Assembly (NCBI GenBank): GCA_041392475.1 | Contig: JAWKLZ010000003.1 | Location: 393,501-457,500, forward strand | DNA length: 64,000 bases | Reading direction: 5' to 3' | From: Chitinophagales bacterium | GTDB lineage: Bacteria; Bacteroidota; Bacteroidia; Chitinophagales; UBA2359 | Program-made: the position numbers and the translations under genes | Notes under the pieces: generated by a model | Database searches by the model: none | Told to the model about the DNA's origin: nothing | What the model saw: only the letters and a program-made list of their open reading frames with translations | Shown: piece after piece, positions 60,431 to 64,000 of the stretch | How the letters are laid out: each line of letters begins with the position of its first letter | Position numbering within the stretch: position 1 is the stretch's first letter

Positions 60431-63007
60431 TTGGAAGCATTCTTATTAAAATTGCAGAAATTAAAAGCCTTCATCCAACAAAAGTTACAATACTTTCAGG
60501 AGAATTACCCCCGACTTGCTAAACTAACAAAAGGTATAGCTATTGCGATGCTTGTTGGGTGGATATTGGTGGTAGGCTTAATTTTGGCTGTTTATTTTGA
60601 AGCCTTTGAAAAACTTCCACATACAGTAGATTTACAACAGATTGACAATGCACAAGCCTCCGAGATTTATGCAGAAGGCAATGTATTGATTGGCAAATAT
60701 TATGTCGAGAACCGTACTTCAATGACCCTCGACAATATCTCACCCAATGTGATCAATGCTTTGATTGCTACTGAAGATGTACGTTTTTACAAACATGGAG
60801 GCATAGATTTCATTGGTTTGATTCGAGTTGCCTTCAAGACCCTTTTGCTACAAAAAGAAAGTTCAGGCGGAGGTAGTACCATCAGCCAGCAATTGGTCAA
60901 AAATTTATATCCACGACAGAGACATGGATTGTTTACACTACCTGTCGGGAAAATCAAAGAAATGATTGTTGCTCAACGCATTGAAGCAATGTATCCCAAG
61001 GATAAAATATTGGAATTGTACCTCAATACAGTTCCATTTGGTGGTAATGTGTTTGGTATTGAAGCGGCTGCAAAACGATTTTTCAGGAAAACAGCAGGAG
61101 ATTTGCAAGCACAAGAAGCTGCTTTGTTAATCGGAATGTTGAAGGCTACTACTTACTACAATCCCCGACTTCACTCAGAACGTGCCAAAGACAGAAGAGA
61201 TGTGGTTCTTGGGCAGATGGCAAAATACGACTATCTCACTGCCGAAGAAGCTGAAAAATACAAGGCTCTGCCACTGAAACTCAACTATACAAGTGAAAAT
61301 CACAATGAAGGATTGGCCACCTATTTTAGAGAGCAACTTCGATTAGAGTTGGTGGAATGGTGCAAAAAACACCTCACACCAGATGGTCGTCGTTACAATC
61401 TTTATACCGATGGTCTGAAAATTCATACAACTCTCAATGAAACCATGCAAAGGATTGCAGAAGAAGCCGTTGAAGAACACATGACTGAGCTTCAAAACAT
61501 CTTCAACAAGCATTGGGATGGCAAAATGCCGTGGGGAAATGATACCGATTTGGTGGATTTGGCAGTGAGGAAGTCGGATAGGTACAGTAATTTGAGAGCA
61601 TCGGGATTATCACCAGAAGATGCTTTGAAGACCTTTGAAGTACCCCGTGAAATGAGCATTTTTCATTGGGAAGGCAATCGAGATACCGTTTTGACTCCTT
61701 TGGATTCCGTCAAATATTACATTCAATTTTTACATGCAGGTTTTTTGGCGATGCAGCCTTCAACTGGTAAAATAAAAGTATGGGTAGGAGGGATTAAGCA
61801 CCGTTATTTCAAATACGATCACATCACTTCAACCCGACAAGTAGGTTCTACCTTCAAACCCTTAGTCTATGCAAATGCGCTTGAAAGTGGGATTCCGCCC
61901 TGCGAATACATCGAAAACTACCAACGAACCTATGAACTCTACGATGATTGGACACCAGGAAATGCAGATGGAGAATACGGTGGTCAATACTCATTGATGG
62001 GAGGTCTGGTCAATTCTATCAATACTGTTTCGGCAGAGTTGATTATGATTTCGGGCATTGACAAGGTAGTAAACCTCGCCAAAGCAATGGGCGTAAAATC
62101 AGAGATTCCCGAAGTGCCTTCTTTGGCTTTGGGAACAGCAGAATTGTCACTCATGGAAATGGTGGAGGTGTATGGAACGTTTGCCAATTTGGGTAAACAC
62201 ATTCTCCCTGTTTACTTGGAATGTATTGAAGACCGAAACGGAAATGTAATTGCAAGTTTTGAGGATAGCGTAGCACCTGCCGATACGTTGGCATTTTCGG
62301 AAGCTACGGCGTATGAGATGCAAAGAATGTTGCAAGAAGTGACCAAAAGAGGAACAGCAACAAGGCTGCGAACTAGATACAAATTGTGGACAGACATTGC
62401 AGGGAAAACAGGTACAACCCAAGACCAGACAGATGGGTGGTTTATGGGCTTTACACCTGATTTGGTGGCTGGTGTGTGGGTAGGAGGTGCGGACAACCGT
62501 GTTCGTTTCCGAAGTTTGAGCATGGGACAGGGAGCAAGTACTGCATTACCTATTTTCGGTAAATTCTTTCAGAAACTCTACGAAACATCAGAATTTAAAC
62601 CGTGGGAGAAATCTTACTTCAAAGCTCTGCCCGACACCCTTGATTGGGCGATGGACTGTCCGATGTTTATTCCAAGTGACTCTATTTATTACGATACTAT
62701 TTACTTCGACAACAATACATATAGCATCATTCCTGTCAATACAAGGCATCAGCGAGGTGGCTATATCGTTCCTGGTGTGCAGATTGACAATGGCATCGAA
62801 TATCGGAATGGGCGCAAATATGCGACTGAACCAATTATTTTGCAGTATGAGCCAGTTTCACCAGAAGCAGATACCTCAAATAACAACAATTATTCTCCTC
62901 AAACCAATCCTCCTATCAATGAAGGTCGCAATGAAAATGAGGATGAAGGCGGTAACTTGTTTATTCCTGATTCAGAAGGAGGTAGTTCATCCTCAAATGG
63001 CGGTTAA
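60431..63007 (+). CDS. Penicillin-binding protein 1A (bifunctional transglycosylase/transpeptidase)
   Basis: This class A PBP has an N-terminal membrane helix (AIAMLVGWILVVGLILAVYF), a GT51 glycosyltransferase domain (IATEDVRFYKHGGIDF, then GGSTISQQLVKNLYPRQ) and a transpeptidase domain with SxxK (RQVGSTFKPLVYANA), SxN (SINTVSAEL) and KTGTT. It polymerises and cross-links peptidoglycan. A Ser/Asn-rich tail ends the protein. The frame is open from TTG 60395, but a -7-like TATCTTTG sits at 60399-60406, downstream of that codon, so TTG 60431 is the likely start. No ATG lies in the N-terminal part. A second PBP1A gene follows. Confidence 0.9.
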   Translation: MEAFLLKLQKLKAFIQQKLQYFQENYPRLAKLTKGIAIAMLVGWILVVGLILAVYFEAFEKLPHTVDLQQIDNAQASEIYAEGNVLIGKYYVENRTSMTLDNISPNVINALIATEDVRFYKHGGIDFIGLIRVAFKTLLLQKESSGGGSTISQQLVKNLYPRQRHGLFTLPVGKIKEMIVAQRIEAMYPKDKILELYLNTVPFGGNVFGIEAAAKRFFRKTAGDLQAQEAALLIGMLKATTYYNPRLHSERAKDRRDVVLGQMAKYDYLTAEEAEKYKALPLKLNYTSENHNEGLATYFREQLRLELVEWCKKHLTPDGRRYNLYTDGLKIHTTLNETMQRIAEEAVEEHMTELQNIFNKHWDGKMPWGNDTDLVDLAVRKSDRYSNLRASGLSPEDALKTFEVPREMSIFHWEGNRDTVLTPLDSVKYYIQFLHAGFLAMQPSTGKIKVWVGGIKHRYFKYDHITSTRQVGSTFKPLVYANALESGIPPCEYIENYQRTYELYDDWTPGNADGEYGGQYSLMGGLVNSINTVSAELIMISGIDKVVNLAKAMGVKSEIPEVPSLALGTAELSLMEMVEVYGTFANLGKHILPVYLECIEDRNGNVIASFEDSVAPADTLAFSEATAYEMQRMLQEVTKRGTATRLRTRYKLWTDIAGKTGTTQDQTDGWFMGFTPDLVAGVWVGGADNRVRFRSLSMGQGASTALPIFGKFFQKLYETSEFKPWEKSYFKALPDTLDWAMDCPMFIPSDSIYYDTIYFDNNTYSIIPVNTRHQRGGYIVPGVQIDNGIEYRNGRKYATEPIILQYEPVSPEADTSNNNNYSPQTNPPINEGRNENEDEGGNLFIPDSEGGSSSSNGG

Positions 63008-63093
63008 TGTATGATAGTCCTTTTCTCTAGTGATTCTCTTCAAAATATTTTAGGAGTTTTTGAACTGAAACTAGGTAAAAGTGCGTTTAAGTA

Positions 63094-63126
63094 TTGACTA
63101 TCTAAATTATATTACTAATATTTTTG
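63094..63126 (+). promoter_or_regulatory. Promoter of the second PBP1A gene
   Basis: TTG (63094-63096), 22 nt, and TATTTTTG (63119-63126) fit the consensus. Transcription would start near 63133. Confidence 0.55.
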
Positions 63127-63165
63127 ATGCTCGCCAAGACCCAGATAAAATATTGAATATGAGGC

Positions 63166-64000
63166 TTGATTCCTAACATTGAGCAAAACAAATTACAAGT
63201 GGAGACAAAGAACTTATCAGACGATTACGAAGAATTTGCCAAACGTTATCTAGACAAAGTAAAGCCTAAGAAATCTAAGCAGCCAAACAATAACAAACGC
63301 TTCAATATCAACTTCAAGAAAATATTGAAGTACTTAGGCATATTTTTTCTGTTGGGTTGTTTTGCCATTTTGATGCTGTATTTCATGGTATTAAGTGGTA
63401 GTTTTGGAGAGATTCCCAGTCAAAACGAATTGAAGGCAATCAAAAATGCCAATGCTTCAGGAATTTACACTGCTGACAACAAACTCCTCGGCAAATATTA
63501 TATTCAAAATCGAACAGAACTTCAATATAGTGACATTGCGCCTTCTGTTGTCAATGCTTTGGTCGCTACTGAAGATGCCCGTTTTTATGAGCACAGCGGC
63601 ATTGACTATCGCAGCTTGGGGCGTGTGGTGGTAAAAACCATCTTGTTGCAGAAAGAAAAATCAGGTGGTGGTAGCACCATCAGCCAACAACTTGCCAAAA
63701 ATCTCTATCCCAGACAAGATTTTCCTATCATTGGCATTGTCATCAACAAGATGCGGGAAATGATTGTAGCACAACGATTGGAGGATATTTACAACAAAGA
63801 AGACCTACTCACGCTCTACTTGAATACCGTTCCTTTTGGCGGCAATGTGTTTGGCATTGAAGCAGGAGCGCAACGGTTTTTTAATACTTCTGCAAAAAAA
63901 TTGAAGCCCGAACAAGCAGCCGTTTTGATAGGTATGTTGAAAGCTACAACGAGTTACAATCCCCGCTTGTATCCTGAAAAATCGTTGGCAAGGCGCAATG
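63166..64000 (+). CDS. Penicillin-binding protein 1A paralogue, 3' partial
   Basis: A second class A PBP runs off the end of the window. The frame has no ATG near the start; TTG 63166 is the first start codon after an in-frame stop at 63160 and lies about 33 nt after the inferred transcription start, while GTG 63199 is another option. A basic N-terminus is followed by a membrane helix (YLGIFFLLGCFAILMLYFMV) and the GT51 domain: ATEDARFYEHSGIDYRSLGR, GGSTISQQLAKNLYPRQD, and LNTVPFGGNVFGIEAGA. These match the first PBP closely, so the two are tandem duplicates. The transpeptidase half is outside the window. Confidence 0.88.
   Translation, partial: MIPNIEQNKLQVETKNLSDDYEEFAKRYLDKVKPKKSKQPNNNKRFNINFKKILKYLGIFFLLGCFAILMLYFMVLSGSFGEIPSQNELKAIKNANASGIYTADNKLLGKYYIQNRTELQYSDIAPSVVNALVATEDARFYEHSGIDYRSLGRVVVKTILLQKEKSGGGSTISQQLAKNLYPRQDFPIIGIVINKMREMIVAQRLEDIYNKEDLLTLYLNTVPFGGNVFGIEAGAQRFFNTSAKKLKPEQAAVLIGMLKATTSYNPRLYPEKSLARRN

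Noticed and set aside
63446..63634. 62-residue frame in the second PBP1A region
   Set aside because: It is out of frame with the clear GT51 motifs, which are read in another frame to the window end.
1..64000. CRISPR array, tRNA or rRNA genes, prophage
   Set aside because: No regularly spaced repeats, no tRNA-like cloverleaf, no rRNA sequence, and no phage structural genes were seen by eye.

Overview
The window comes from a member of the Bacteroidota, probably a free-living, Saprospiria- or Chitinophaga-like lineage. The evidence is a PorP/SprF protein and a PorE-like OmpA protein (type IX secretion families), a TonB receptor with an N-terminal carboxypeptidase-regulatory domain, many Bacteroidota-type promoters (TTG, 17-23 nt, TAnnTTTG), low G+C, and lipoproteins with a Cys soon after the signal. 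No tRNA, rRNA, CRISPR array or prophage was seen.

Layout. 1-10.6 kb: a 5'-truncated TPR-CHAT protease gene, a glycosyltransferase, a decayed insertion sequence with 26-bp inverted ends, Hsp20, a haem-oxygenase-like di-metal oxidase, an orphan ABC ATPase, a cyclase, an FMN-barrel protein and an HD hydrolase. 10.8-19.1 kb: a lone PaaA, a Na/Pi symporter, a VapBC-type toxin-antitoxin pair, and two beta-oxidation genes (FadJ-like and thiolase), separated by dispersed palindromic repeats and a four-helix-bundle gene. 19.3-26.6 kb: a probable iron-uptake locus (DUF4856 lipoprotein, imelysin lipoprotein, HTTM membrane protein, FecA-like TonB receptor) behind a strong promoter and a Fur-box-like palindrome, with an HNH nuclease and partner inserted in it.

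26.6-29.4 kb is the most interesting region. A 2.7-kb A+T-rich block carries a reverse transcriptase, a small YodC-like/transmembrane protein and a 544-bp non-coding spacer. It is bracketed by a perfect 60-bp direct repeat. The left copy is the 3' end of the TonB receptor gene; the right copy supplies the stop codon of the convergent Rpn-type nuclease gene. This is what remains after an insertion that duplicated 60 bp of target, and no integrase or transposase is visible inside.

29.4-42.9 kb: Rpn nuclease, PHP phosphoesterase, amidohydrolase, DUF4056 protein, class II aldolase, DUF433/DUF5615 toxin-antitoxin pair, GH65 phosphorylase, VOC protein, amine oxidase, BadF/BadG kinase and a lipoprotein. 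43.0-44.8 kb is a scar: a broken AlkB gene, an internally deleted ISAzo13-like element with 18-bp inverted ends, and the C-terminal half of a PD-(D/E)XK gene. 44.8-64 kb is mostly conserved: PorE-like protein and QueE (overlapping), fused 2-oxoacid dehydrogenase E1, RadC, S20, PorP/SprF, DMT exporter, an outer-membrane barrel, CtpA protease, dCTP deaminase, a strong candidate small RNA (about 57711-57918), a HAD protein with an altered active site, M48 protease, cupin, and two tandem PBP1A genes, the second cut by the window end.

Dispersed intergenic repeats run through the window: a roughly 150-bp long-armed inverted repeat (family A), a 15-bp-arm inverted repeat (family B), a 312-bp element with perfect 15-bp ends, and smaller palindromes. 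Some have entered coding sequence, notably in the HTTM gene.
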